64,000 bases of DNA from Bacteroidetes bacterium UBA7662 (GCA_002483345.1 DLHS01000016.1:271177-335176); one strand, 5' to 3'. Shown: positions 8,745 to 17,514, counted from the first letter of the stretch. The notes: generated by a model not told the origin, from the letters alone. A program made the numbers and translations.

Positions 8745-9665
8745 TCAGCCGGCAAAGGGGGTGGTTTCGAGTTTATAGCCACGGCCATGGACGTTGGTGA
8801 GTTGGATAGTGGGATCGTTCTGCAGTTTTTTGCGGAGTTTGGAGATGAACATATCCAGACTGCGACCGGTAAACACACCATCGTCTTCCCAAACCCTTTT
8901 CAGCAGCTCGTCGCGGGTGATAAGTTCATTCTGGCGGGCTGCAAAAATGGTGAGTAGCTGCGTTTCCTTGTCAGAAAGCATGATTTTTTCAGCAGGGTGC
9001 TCCAGCAACTGGCTGCTGGCCGAGAAGGTATATTTACCCACCCGGACACCATCCGTAACCACCGGCTGTGCCTCGCCGGCGGTTCTTCTGAAATAAACCC
9101 AGGCAAAACCTGCCGACAACAACAGTCCCAGGGCGGCAAGTCCGGAAAACAAGGCGGCAAAGGCAGGTGTTGTCTTTGCTGTATTCATCTTAAAAGCAAT
9201 CTGGATGATGTAACACCCTTTGGGTTGTCCCCTGCCTCTGCAAGGGACAATTTCCCTGTACTGCGGGTCGATTTCAAAGCCATAGACGATTTCTTCAGAA
9301 ATACAGGCAATGACATTGACCGTGTACGCCTGCGGGGGTCTGATTCCGTCGAGTGCGTGCTGTACTATTTCCAGCAGGCTGTCGGGCATAAAAGAAAATT
9401 CATGCTCAAATCTGAGCTGAAACACCCCTTTAGAAAGTCTTTTCACCGGCAAAACCCGTGAGCTGCGATCTCCTGCCTGCAACAAAACATGGTGGCCAAT
9501 CTGCCTGGCCAGCAAGGCCGCTCGCTCTTCCGAAAAAGTTGTCTTGGCAGCTGACCGATATAAAGATATCGCCCGGAAAAAAAATACGGCCGCAAACAAC
9601 AGCAGCCCTAAAATCAGCCCTGCCCTGAGCCGGTTTACAATCGAAATATTCGTGTTTACATTCAT
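8745..9665 (-). CDS. Membrane-anchored OmpR-type winged-helix regulator
   Basis: The protein has 306 residues. The layout is TM1 (about 14-32), an extracytoplasmic domain (33-166) with three cysteines (C121, C142, C151), TM2 (168-191) and a cytoplasmic OmpR/PhoB-type winged helix (207-302). The last shows the LSDKETQLL start, the recognition helix in RSLDMFISKLRKKL and the wing VHGRGYKL. It has no receiver or kinase domain, so it looks like a one-component sensor that binds DNA from the membrane. ToxR-like proteins do the same but with the DNA-binding domain N-terminal. It is divergent from the TonB-C gene at 9911. Confidence 0.85.
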   Translation of the reverse strand: MNVNTNISIVNRLRAGLILGLLLFAAVFFFRAISLYRSAAKTTFSEERAALLARQIGHHVLLQAGDRSSRVLPVKRLSKGVFQLRFEHEFSFMPDSLLEIVQHALDGIRPPQAYTVNVIACISEEIVYGFEIDPQYREIVPCRGRGQPKGCYIIQIAFKMNTAKTTPAFAALFSGLAALGLLLSAGFAWVYFRRTAGEAQPVVTDGVRVGKYTFSASSQLLEHPAEKIMLSDKETQLLTIFAARQNELITRDELLKRVWEDDGVFTGRSLDMFISKLRKKLQNDPTIQLTNVHGRGYKLETTPFAG

Positions 9666-9744
9666 TTTACAACTTTTTACAGGCCGTTTTTAGCTTTGGC
9701 GCTGGCAGGTACTTAGGTTTGTTGTAGCAGAAATGTCCGGGTCG

Positions 9745-9779
9745 GTCACCCCGCAACCTGTCGCGGGGAAAGGGGTGAC
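9745..9779. promoter_or_regulatory. Inverted repeat between divergent regulator and TonB-C genes
   Basis: GTCACCCC (9745-9752) and GGGGTGAC (9772-9779) are perfect 8-bp arms around an inner CGC...GCG stem. They sit about 80 bases from the regulator start and 130 bases from the TonB-C start. It could be an operator or an RNA hairpin; the sequence alone does not decide. Confidence 0.4.
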
Positions 9780-9910
9780 TGGCACGAAATAACTCAAAAA
9801 AATCAAGATATCCCACGAAAGACATATCCAACGGTACAAAGCAGACTTGCCCGGAACCAAAGGCCCGTCCGCTACCAGACCTTAAAAATCTTACCTCTTA
9901 AAAAAATCAC

Positions 9911-10732
9911 ATGAAAAGACTTGTTTTTAGCCTTTTTGCCCTGTTTATCTCCCTGACAAGCAGTGCCCAAAGCCCGGTTTTTGAATATACCGGACGTATC
10001 ACTCCGGTGGCTCGCCACGAAACCCTGCACCGTGCAGGTTCTATCAGCGATATATCCCCTGAATTCTGGCATCGTATGGCTGTAGATGCCAGGGAGTACC
10101 ACAAGCTGCGCGGCCTCGCTCAAATGAATCAGGCTTTACATTTCAGTCTGGTTTCGATTAAAAGTACGGATGCGATTTACCCCAATGAATCCTATGAAAA
10201 GGTGATTGACTACATTTCTGTCGAAATTTCGGCCAGGTACCGGGGTCAGACACGTACCGTCAAAAGTAACGGGCGCTTGCTCACCGAATCGCAGCAAAAG
10301 ACCCTTCAGGCCGCAGACTTCGGGAGTAATCTCCAGATAAAGGTTCTGTTCCGTTACAAAGGAGAAAACAAACATACTGACACCGGAATCCATGAAGCTT
10401 TGGGTGTATTTACAGTCATCCCTCCGCGGGAAGCGGAGTATCCGGGAGGTTACAACCAGATCAGCCAACATTTCAACGAGCAGGTAACCTACAAACGCCC
10501 CGAAATCTTCAGCACCAAAAAAACCCCGCTTGCAACCCTTCGGTTTGTTGTCGATGAAACGGGTGAGGTGGTAGAAGAAGCCATTATCGATGCCTCAGAC
10601 GACCCCAAAATGGACAAACTACTGCTGGAAGCCATGAAAACAATGCCTAAATGGCGCCCGGCACGCAATGCCGAAGGCGTGAAAGTACGGCAGGAATTCA
10701 GCTTTAGTTTCCCTTACAATGGCGGGTGCTAA
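9911..10732 (+). CDS. Secreted protein with TonB C-terminal domain
   Basis: The protein has 273 residues. A signal peptide (MKRLVFSLFALFISLTSSAQ) is followed by ~150 residues of unknown fold. A TonB_C-type domain occupies about 180-270 (EYPGGYNQISQHF, LRFVVDETGEVVE, MKTMPKWRPARN). Canonical TonB is anchored by an N-terminal helix and has a proline-rich spacer. Both are absent, so this is probably a periplasmic relative rather than the energy transducer itself. Bacteroidota encode many such proteins. The divergent membrane regulator next door may control it. Confidence 0.75.
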   Translation: MKRLVFSLFALFISLTSSAQSPVFEYTGRITPVARHETLHRAGSISDISPEFWHRMAVDAREYHKLRGLAQMNQALHFSLVSIKSTDAIYPNESYEKVIDYISVEISARYRGQTRTVKSNGRLLTESQQKTLQAADFGSNLQIKVLFRYKGENKHTDTGIHEALGVFTVIPPREAEYPGGYNQISQHFNEQVTYKRPEIFSTKKTPLATLRFVVDETGEVVEEAIIDASDDPKMDKLLLEAMKTMPKWRPARNAEGVKVRQEFSFSFPYNGGC

Positions 10733-10735
10733 GTA

Positions 10736-10817
10736 GTATTGAGTATTGAGTATTGAGTATTGAGTATTGAGTATTGAGTATTGAGTATTGAGTATTGAGT
10801 ATTGAGTATTGAGTATT
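10736..10817. repeat. Heptamer tandem repeat (GTATTGA)n
   Basis: There are 82 bases of perfect GTATTGA units, eleven full copies plus five bases. The array starts four bases after the stop codon of the TonB-C gene. A 7-base period and perfect copies make it a likely slippage hotspot, but it is outside coding sequence. Confidence 0.95.
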
Positions 10818-11052
10818 CAATGTTTGAACGTTGATTACTTTATCTGATGGTGTGGTTGTGAGTCCGCTTGCTGTGTAGCCCACAGTAGCAACTTGACAAA
10901 ACAAGTCTCGCCCTCCCACCCTCCTGAAATCGCCTCTCGCCTCTCGTATCTCGCCTCTCGCCTCTCGCCTCTCGAAATCTCGCTGTCTGCACATAACCTT
11001 CGTTTTCAAAAAAAATGTAGCTGAATCAGATTGGCCTCCTATTTTTAAGCAG
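10818..11052. other. Intergenic region upstream of the NhaC-type antiporter
   Basis: There is no gene between the heptamer array and the antiporter start. Apart from the repeat arm at 10902-10987, I see no recognisable promoter match or terminator. Confidence 0.6.
10902..10987. repeat. Dispersed inverted-repeat element, single arm with heptamer array (copy C)
   Basis: The sequence is the same as the right arms at 829-875 and 26389-26427 (AAGTCTCG ... TCTCGAAATCTCG-TGTCT) but expanded. CGCCTCT heptamers repeat several times, interrupted by TGAAAT and TAT. No matching left arm is seen upstream, so it looks like a remnant or a half element. It lies in the gap before the NhaC-type antiporter. 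Confidence 0.75.
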
Positions 11053-12963
11053 ATGAAACCCGTCCACCTGCTGCTGCTCGCTACGTTATGGTTGTTTCCG
11101 GCACCTGCCCACAGCCAAAACAACCCTGTAACCATCGAATGGCCAGCCGTGGTCATCGCCAACATCGATTTTGAAATCGGTTTTTCGGCCGATCCGGCCA
11201 CGGCTGCTGACAGTCTGACGGTTTACCTGAACAACCAAAAGCAGGTGCTGCCGTTCCGGGGCGGGCAGGCGTCGCTCACCCACCGGCTTGGCGAAGAAAC
11301 CATCCTCAGCGTCAGGGTAGGTGAGATTACTGACAGCCGGCCTTTCAACCCGATACCGCTTGCCTGGAGTATCCTTCCGCCTTTGATCGCCATTTTACTG
11401 GCCCTGCTGTTTAAAGAGGTATACAGCGCCTTGCTGATTGGTTTGCTGAGTGGCACCCTGGTCATCGGCTTTTACAGTCAGGGTTTCTGGGGAGGGTTGG
11501 GTTTTGGTTTTTTCAGTCTGCTCGACACCTACATCCTCCGTGCCCTCAACGATTACGACCACCTGGCTGTAATTGTATTTTCGATGCTCATAGGTGGTAT
11601 GGTGGGCATTATCACCCGAAACGGCGGCATGCAGGGCATCGTCAACCGCATCTCTGCCAGGGCTACCGACCCCAGAAGCGGACAACTGGCCACCTGGTTC
11701 CTCGGCATAGCCATCTTCTTCGATGATTATTCAAATACGTTGCTGGTAGGCAATACCATGCGACCAGTAACCGACAAACTGCGTATTTCGCGTGAAAAAC
11801 TAAGTTACCTGGTCGATTCCACTGCAGCTCCCGTGGCAGCCATAGCCTTCATCACCACCTGGATCGGGGCGGAGCTTGGTTACATTCAGGACGGTATCCG
11901 TAGCATAGACGGTCTGGATGAAAACCCTTACAATGTCTTCATCAATTCCTTACAATATTCTTTCTACCCTATTCTGACCATTCTTTTTATGCTTTTTCTG
12001 ATCTGGCAGCGGAGAGATTATGGCCCTATGCTGCAGGCTGAGTTAAAGGCAAGAAGCAGGCAGCCGGAAGTGGAAAATGCTGCTGATCACAGCAGCGCCG
12101 AGCTGGATGCATTTGCCAAAAAAGAAGGGGTAATAGCTCGGGGTCGTTTTGCGCTGATTCCTGTGCTCGTCGTGATTGGCGTAACCATCGGCGGTTTGTT
12201 TTACACCGGCTGGGATACCGCTGTATGGGCAGATGAAGGTCTTCCGTTCTTCCGGCGGGTTTCGGCTGTCATAGGCAATGCCAACTCCTACCTGGCCTTG
12301 TTGTGGGGGTCATTCAGCGGGGTGCTGGTAGCTGCGGGGATGTCGCTGGCAGGCAAAAAACTTCATCTTGAAGAAGTCATAGAATCGTTGATGGCAGGTT
12401 TCAAAACCATGATGAGCGCCATCCTTATCCTGGTACTGGCCTGGAGCCTGGCTACCATTACCCAGGAACTGCACACGGCTGATTATATCACAGGAAAATT
12501 ACTGGCCCTGGACCTGGCTCCCCAATGGCTGCCGGTGCTGACCTTTTTGCTGGGGAGCGCGGTGGCTTTCAGTACCGGCTCAAGCTGGGGAACCATGGCC
12601 ATTTTGTACCCGCTCATGTTACCCGCAGCCTGGCGTTTGTGTCAGGAGGCAGGAATGGATTACGAACAATCCCTGAGCATCTTCCACAACGTAGTGAGTT
12701 GTGTGCTGGCCGGAGCCGTTTTAGGCGACCACTGCTCCCCTATCTCCGATACTACCATTCTGAGCTCGCTGGCATCGGGTGCCAACCACATACAGCACGT
12801 GCGTACCCAGCTTCCCTACGCCCTGACGGTTGGTGCGGTAGGCATTTTGTTTGGCACTATTCCGGCCGCATTTGGCATTTCAGGCTGGATACTCTTCCCG
12901 CTTTCTCTGGCTGTTTTATGGGGAATCGTGCGCTGGGTGGGGAGACCTACGGATGGGGGCTGA
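11053..12963 (+). CDS. NhaC-family Na+/H+ antiporter with extra N-terminal periplasmic domain
   Basis: The protein has 636 residues. Residues from about 115 onward are a multi-pass NhaC-type antiporter, with the conserved FFDDYSNTLLVGNTMRP segment, DSTAAPVAAIA, FSTGSSWGTMA and GDHCSPISDTTILSS. It should exchange Na+ for H+ across the inner membrane. Before this come a signal peptide (to about residue 21, ...PAHSQ) and ~75 residues of likely beta-structured sequence ending at the first membrane helix (ILPPLIAILLALLF). NhaC proteins usually lack such a domain. Its role is unknown. Confidence 0.85.
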   Translation: MKPVHLLLLATLWLFPAPAHSQNNPVTIEWPAVVIANIDFEIGFSADPATAADSLTVYLNNQKQVLPFRGGQASLTHRLGEETILSVRVGEITDSRPFNPIPLAWSILPPLIAILLALLFKEVYSALLIGLLSGTLVIGFYSQGFWGGLGFGFFSLLDTYILRALNDYDHLAVIVFSMLIGGMVGIITRNGGMQGIVNRISARATDPRSGQLATWFLGIAIFFDDYSNTLLVGNTMRPVTDKLRISREKLSYLVDSTAAPVAAIAFITTWIGAELGYIQDGIRSIDGLDENPYNVFINSLQYSFYPILTILFMLFLIWQRRDYGPMLQAELKARSRQPEVENAADHSSAELDAFAKKEGVIARGRFALIPVLVVIGVTIGGLFYTGWDTAVWADEGLPFFRRVSAVIGNANSYLALLWGSFSGVLVAAGMSLAGKKLHLEEVIESLMAGFKTMMSAILILVLAWSLATITQELHTADYITGKLLALDLAPQWLPVLTFLLGSAVAFSTGSSWGTMAILYPLMLPAAWRLCQEAGMDYEQSLSIFHNVVSCVLAGAVLGDHCSPISDTTILSSLASGANHIQHVRTQLPYALTVGAVGILFGTIPAAFGISGWILFPLSLAVLWGIVRWVGRPTDGG

Positions 12964-13079
12964 TAGTACCAATGGGTTCATGGAATGAATGGTGCTCTTA
13001 TCTTAAATCCCGGAGGCATCTAACTTCTTTTCATTCTCTATCAAAAGATGTAACATTGTCGGATAGCAAAAGTTGAAGG

Positions 13080-14492
13080 ATGCTTTTTACAAGCCTGGTA
13101 TTTCTGTTCCTGTTCCTGCCAGTTCTGCTATTGCTCTATTATGCGTTTCCCAAAAAAGGGCGGAATACGCTTCTTTTACTGTTCAGCTTTCTTTTTTATG
13201 CCTGGGGCGGTGTAAGTTATGCTTTTGTGCTTGTCGCTTCGATTGGGGTGAATTACGGGTTCGTAAATCGTATTAACCGCAGCGATGCTACCAGAAAAAC
13301 CTGGCTATATATCGGATTAACCTTCAATCTGATTTTACTGGTAGCCTTCAAGTATCTTCTCTTTTTTCTGGAGAACTATAACCTGCTTGTTTCATGGGCA
13401 GGGTCTGCCTCCGCTCTGATGCCTTTGCCAAAAATTCTGCTTCCGCTTGGCATCTCTTTTTTTACTTTCCAGCAGATGTCGCTGCTTTGGGATGTTTACA
13501 GGGAAAAACAACCCATTCCCTTGCGGTTGTCAGACACTGCCTTATATATCAGCTTTTTCCCGCAGTTGATTGCCGGACCCATCGTTCGCTACAACGACAT
13601 CATTCAGCAAATAGACCACCGCCGTGAGTCTCCGGAGCTTTTTGAATCGGGTGTAAAAAGATTTGTCCTCGGGTTGTTTCGTAAAGTGGTAATTGCCAAT
13701 GGCTGCGCGGTTATGGCCGACAACATTATGAACCGGAATACTACGGATTTATCAAGTCCGGTTGCCTGGTTGGGGCTTATAGCCTACGCCTTTCAGATTT
13801 ACTTCGATTTTTCGGGCTATTCTGACATGGCCATCGGTTTAGGCAGGATGTTTGGCTTCCGGATACTGGAAAATTTTAATTTTCCATATATCGCCAACAG
13901 CATGCAGGACTTCTGGAGACGCTGGCATATCTCCTTATCGACCTGGTTCAGGGACTATGTTTACATTCCGTTGGGCGGTAACAGGAAAGGATCCTACCGG
14001 ACGTATTTCAATCTGTTGCTGGTTTTTCTACTGACAGGTTTCTGGCATGGCGCCAGTTGGAATTTTATGATCTGGGGCCTTTTTCATGGTCTCTTTCTGC
14101 TCTTCGAGCGGGCAGGATTCGCCGGGTTGCTCCGGAAAATGCCCTATGTTCTGCGGTGGGGTTATAGTATGACCATCGTATTGATTTCGTGGGTCTTTTT
14201 CAGGATAGAATCGCTGCCTGCAGCCCTCTCTTATGTAGAACGGCTTTTTGTACCTGCCGCAGAACCACAACTGCTACTTATTCAACAGCTCGACCGGGAA
14301 AGGATACTGATACTTTTGCTGGCCATTCTGGGAAGCAGCCCCCTTCCGCAACTTATTTACAGCTATTTTGCTGATGGCCGGAAGTTGGCTTTATCATGGG
14401 TACAGGCCATTTTAATGATAATTGCACTCCTATACAGTGTGATGCAGGTCAATGCCGGTTCATACAATCCCTTCATCTATTTCAGATTCTGA
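13080..14492 (+). CDS. MBOAT-family O-acyltransferase (AlgI-like)
   Basis: The protein has 470 residues and about ten membrane helices. The MBOAT signature is clear: SFFTFQQMSLLWDVYR, FPQLIAGPIVRY, DFSGYSDMAIGLGRMFGF, FWRRWHISLSTWFRDYVYIPLGGNR, and the catalytic histidine in FWHGASW (H323). AlgI-like MBOATs move acetyl groups across the membrane for extracellular polysaccharide or other acceptors. The next gene, three bases downstream, encodes the AlgX/AlgJ-type partner, which supports an O-acetylation pair. No polysaccharide biosynthesis genes lie next to it, so the acceptor is unknown. Confidence 0.93.
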   Translation: MLFTSLVFLFLFLPVLLLLYYAFPKKGRNTLLLLFSFLFYAWGGVSYAFVLVASIGVNYGFVNRINRSDATRKTWLYIGLTFNLILLVAFKYLLFFLENYNLLVSWAGSASALMPLPKILLPLGISFFTFQQMSLLWDVYREKQPIPLRLSDTALYISFFPQLIAGPIVRYNDIIQQIDHRRESPELFESGVKRFVLGLFRKVVIANGCAVMADNIMNRNTTDLSSPVAWLGLIAYAFQIYFDFSGYSDMAIGLGRMFGFRILENFNFPYIANSMQDFWRRWHISLSTWFRDYVYIPLGGNRKGSYRTYFNLLLVFLLTGFWHGASWNFMIWGLFHGLFLLFERAGFAGLLRKMPYVLRWGYSMTIVLISWVFFRIESLPAALSYVERLFVPAAEPQLLLIQQLDRERILILLLAILGSSPLPQLIYSYFADGRKLALSWVQAILMIIALLYSVMQVNAGSYNPFIYFRF

Positions 14493-14495
14493 CAG

Positions 14496-15626
14496 ATGAA
14501 AAAGCTGCCTTCCATGCTCCGCTATCCCACTGCTTTGCTGTTTATGGTAGTCATTTGTCTGCCGTTGCTGAATCAATTGACAGGTATCTGGCATTTCGAA
14601 CGAAAATCGGAAAACCGTAATTTTCGTGATTCGGTAAATTTTGACATTGCCTTTCTGGACCCTTTTCCGGCTGACTTTGAATCCTATTTCAATGATAATT
14701 TCAGCTTTCGCCGCCCACTGCTGGATTTACATCATCATCTGTCCTTTTACTATTTTCTGGTATCCCCCCATCCCGACCAGACACTGGTCGGGAGTTCGGG
14801 ATGGTATTTCCTGGCAAAAAAGGAAAAAAATATCTATGAGGGTATTTTAAGGTTTACACCCGGCCATCTGCAACAGTTTGAAGCGGAATGGCGCTACCGG
14901 AAGCACTATCTCGACAGCATGCGCATCCCTTTTATGTGGCTCATCGCTCCCATGAAACACCATGTATATGCAGAGTTTATGCCCTTTCAGTCAATCCCAA
15001 TAAAAGAAGACAGGGTAACCCAACTGGAGCGACACTTTAATAAAAAATTACCAGGAGTGATGACCAGCCTGAGGCCCCTCCTGAATGAAGCAAAAAAGGA
15101 CCATAAAGTGTTCTATAAACTCGACAACCACTGGAATTTTCATGCCGGTGAACTGGTCTCCCGATATATCGTCCAACAACTCCGGGAAAACCTTCCGGGG
15201 GTGCAAATACCTGAAATACCTCCCGTAAGCTGGCGGGATACCTTGTTAAAAACAGGTATTCATCAAAATGTACTGGGAATTGATGACCTGAGTGAGACAG
15301 ACCAGATTCCTGTCATAGCCAAACCCCGTTCAGTGGCAGTGGTAAAACATGATTTTCCCCCTATCAAACATTTTCAGTACCCGGGAGATTATGAAATGCG
15401 GTTCATGAATGTGCATGATTCCAGCGGTCTGAGGGTACTGGTTATCCGGGATTCATTCGGAGAGAAATTACTGCCGTTTCTGAAAGAACCTTTCCATGAA
15501 ACAGTTTTCATTTTTGATGGCTGGCAATACGGTTTGAACAAAAAAATCATTGAACACCTCAAACCAGATGCGGTAATCTTCCTGAGTAGTGAGGTGCATA
15601 TTGAACATATCATTGGTTTGGAATAA
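14496..15626 (+). CDS. AlgX/AlgJ-like SGNH acetyltransferase partner of MBOAT
   Basis: The protein has 376 residues: an N-terminal membrane anchor (about 10-28) and a periplasmic SGNH-type domain. Key motifs are GSSGWYF, the LDNHWN segment (D210 and H212, like the Asp-x-His pair of AlgX/AlgJ) and the nucleophile block RDSFG (S320). With the AlgI-like MBOAT three bases upstream it should form a two-component O-acetylation machine, the MBOAT supplying acetyl and this protein transferring it. The acceptor is not identifiable here. Confidence 0.85.
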   Translation: MKKLPSMLRYPTALLFMVVICLPLLNQLTGIWHFERKSENRNFRDSVNFDIAFLDPFPADFESYFNDNFSFRRPLLDLHHHLSFYYFLVSPHPDQTLVGSSGWYFLAKKEKNIYEGILRFTPGHLQQFEAEWRYRKHYLDSMRIPFMWLIAPMKHHVYAEFMPFQSIPIKEDRVTQLERHFNKKLPGVMTSLRPLLNEAKKDHKVFYKLDNHWNFHAGELVSRYIVQQLRENLPGVQIPEIPPVSWRDTLLKTGIHQNVLGIDDLSETDQIPVIAKPRSVAVVKHDFPPIKHFQYPGDYEMRFMNVHDSSGLRVLVIRDSFGEKLLPFLKEPFHETVFIFDGWQYGLNKKIIEHLKPDAVIFLSSEVHIEHIIGLE

Positions 15627-15697
15627 TAGCCCCGTTGAGATACGTAAGAAGCACCTGCCCCGTTAAAACCCTGAAGAAAAGCCCGAAAACTCAGCGT

Positions 15698-16450
15698 ATG
15701 CTCTTTTACACAGAAAAAAATCTCACCGCCTGGTATAACACAATCGGAGAGCTGGCTGGTTTTCCTGTTTTAAGGGGTGAAAACTGGCACAAAATTCTCA
15801 TCCCGAGCTGCTCCTGGCCAAAGCTGTATTACAGCATAAACTTCCCTCCCGGAGAAGAAACCGTGGCCACAGCAAGTCTGCTCGAACAGCTGTCGGCAGC
15901 GGATGCCCCTGGGGTAGTGTTGTGTCAGACCGGCGCATCGGTAGCAACCAGGCAAAGTCTCCGTAAACATGCATTGGCTGAAAAAAGCTGGGCGGCCATG
16001 GCAATGGATCTGCAAACCGTTGCCTCAGAGGGGTCGCCCCTGCCGGAAGATTTTGAAATAGGTATTCTTTCAGAAAAAGAAGCCATACCAGCCTGGTGTA
16101 AGGTAGTCGATACGGCTTTGATGGGCGGTATCGGGCTGAACTGCACGCTCTTCGAAAAAATGATGGCCTCCCCCCGATTTCAATTTTTGCAGGCCACATT
16201 TAAGGGCCGGGCTGTTGCAAGCTGTTTGTTGTTTTTTCATGAAGATACCGCTGGTCTGTACCTCATCGGTACGCTGCCCGATTTCCAGGGAAAAGGCTAC
16301 GGGACAGCCATCACTGCCTTTGGATTGAACCAGTCGAAAAAAGCAGGTGCCCGCTATGCCCTTTTGCAGGCAACACCTGCCGGAGAACCCGTTTATGCAA
16401 GGCTCGGGTTCCGGAAAGAAGCTGAACATGCTGTTTTCCGGCTTAAATAA
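15698..16450 (+). CDS. GNAT-family N-acetyltransferase
   Basis: The protein has 250 residues from ATG 15698; an upstream TTG at 15635 would add 21 basic residues without support. The C-terminal half (about 115-250) is a GNAT fold with the acetyl-CoA loop FQGKGYGTAITAFGL and the final YARLGFRKE strand. The N-terminal half is divergent and may be a second, degenerate GNAT-like lobe. The substrate is unknown. Confidence 0.75.
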   Translation: MLFYTEKNLTAWYNTIGELAGFPVLRGENWHKILIPSCSWPKLYYSINFPPGEETVATASLLEQLSAADAPGVVLCQTGASVATRQSLRKHALAEKSWAAMAMDLQTVASEGSPLPEDFEIGILSEKEAIPAWCKVVDTALMGGIGLNCTLFEKMMASPRFQFLQATFKGRAVASCLLFFHEDTAGLYLIGTLPDFQGKGYGTAITAFGLNQSKKAGARYALLQATPAGEPVYARLGFRKEAEHAVFRLK

Positions 16451-16467
16451 TCGCATACCTTTTTTCG

Positions 16468-16475
16468 GTAATTTT
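16468..16475 (+). promoter_or_regulatory. Probable -7 element (TAATTTTG)
   Basis: TAATTTTG matches TAnnTTTG and lies only five bases before ATG 16481, so a transcript from it would have almost no leader. No well-spaced -33 TTTG is seen. Confidence 0.35.
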
Positions 16476-16480
16476 GTGCC

Positions 16481-16855
16481 ATGAACCGACTGTCGGCTAT
16501 TTCCAGATTATTACAACTGATATTGTTGTATGGTTTGCTGACCAGCCTCTGGTCGGTGGCCGCACCCGTGGCGGTTTCGGAGGATGTAGCCCAACTCAAC
16601 AGCCGTTTACCGGCCAGTAACTGGGATCAGTCGGCTGCCGTTCAGACCCAGGCTTTGCCTGTTCAAACGCTGGCAGAAAGCCTTCAATGGCAGGTGCCGG
16701 GCAGGATGAGCGACCAGGATCCGGCAGGTGCTGCTGTATTCAGGCGGGAGCTTTTGCTGCAAGCACAACTGTACCGGCAGGAGCAGGCAGCCAGGTACCG
16801 GTTGCCCGGATTTTCCCGCACCGACATCATTTATCCCTTCCACCATTTCTGGTAA
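16481..16855 (+). CDS. Small secreted or membrane protein of unknown function
   Basis: The protein has 124 residues. A hydrophobic N-terminus (LLQLILLYGLLTSLWSVAAP) could be a signal peptide or anchor. The rest is glutamine- and alanine-rich, with a probable amphipathic helix (RRELLLQAQLYRQEQAARYR) and an aromatic C-terminal tail ending in PFHHFW. I recognise no family. Codon use looks normal for the window and the frame is open with a clean ATG, so it is probably a real gene. Confidence 0.55.
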   Translation: MNRLSAISRLLQLILLYGLLTSLWSVAAPVAVSEDVAQLNSRLPASNWDQSAAVQTQALPVQTLAESLQWQVPGRMSDQDPAGAAVFRRELLLQAQLYRQEQAARYRLPGFSRTDIIYPFHHFW

Positions 16856-16964
16856 AAAGTTGATTGGCTGAAGCGCGATTTATAGCCATTCGGTCAGCTT
16901 AAGACATCCGGTACCTCAGCGTCCCGGACAGGAAATATCATATCAACTTTTTCATTCAAAAATC

Positions 16965-17435
16965 ATGGATACCGGAACACTCATCACGGGCCTTGTCGCC
17001 CTTTTCATCTGTTTATTGCCTTTCATTTTTGTGGCACAACACCGTAAAAAAGCCAGACAGGCGCTGCAGAATCAGCTTTTTCAATTCGCCAACAGTCAAA
17101 GTTCCAGAATTGGCTACTTTGAACAATGGAACAACGCTGCCATGGGTTTAAATGAGCAGCAAACGGCCTTATTTTATGTAAACGTAAGCAAGATGCCTTT
17201 TCAATCGAGTATTCTGCTCGCTGACCTGGCAGTTTGTCGGGTGCATGTCACCAGAAGTGGCAAGGGCGATGCCGGCGTCACCCAGCGAATAGCACTTCAA
17301 TTCAGGTTCAACAATACCCAAAGTGATATGGAATGGCCCTTTTACGACAATCAGGTAGATCCTGTCATGCAATCCGGTGAACTGGAGCTGGCCAAAAACT
17401 GGGAAAAACGTATCGCTGACTTATTGCCGGCATAA
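16965..17435 (+). CDS. Single-pass membrane protein of unknown function
   Basis: The protein has 156 residues. One N-terminal helix (LITGLVALFICLLPFIFVA) is followed by basic residues (QHRKKARQ) and a soluble domain with mixed beta character (TALFYVNVSKMPFQ, QRIALQFRFNNTQ). The positive-inside rule puts the C-terminal domain in the cytosol. I do not recognise the family. A hairpin terminator follows. Confidence 0.6.
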   Translation: MDTGTLITGLVALFICLLPFIFVAQHRKKARQALQNQLFQFANSQSSRIGYFEQWNNAAMGLNEQQTALFYVNVSKMPFQSSILLADLAVCRVHVTRSGKGDAGVTQRIALQFRFNNTQSDMEWPFYDNQVDPVMQSGELELAKNWEKRIADLLPA

Positions 17436-17467
17436 AGAGTCAGGCACAGACTGATTATGGATACTGA

Positions 17468-17514
17468 CCGGTCCGGCTGTCGTTGTACGACAGCCGCGAC
17501 CGGTTTTGTGTTTT
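17468..17514 (+). terminator. Strong hairpin terminator
   Basis: CCGGTC-C-GGCTGTCG (17468-17482) pairs with CGACAGCC-GC-GACCGG (17488-17503) around a 5-base loop. It is followed by TTTTGTGTTTT. It lies between the gene ending at 17435 and the serine hydrolase starting at 17536. Confidence 0.8.

Noticed and set aside
5581..8957. Many long plus-strand ORFs opposite polA and its neighbours
   Set aside because: They are antisense shadows of strongly conserved minus-strand genes and show no family motifs.
10736..10987. Possible CRISPR array
   Set aside because: The periodic signal is made of 7-base perfect units without unique spacers, and no cas gene is in the window.
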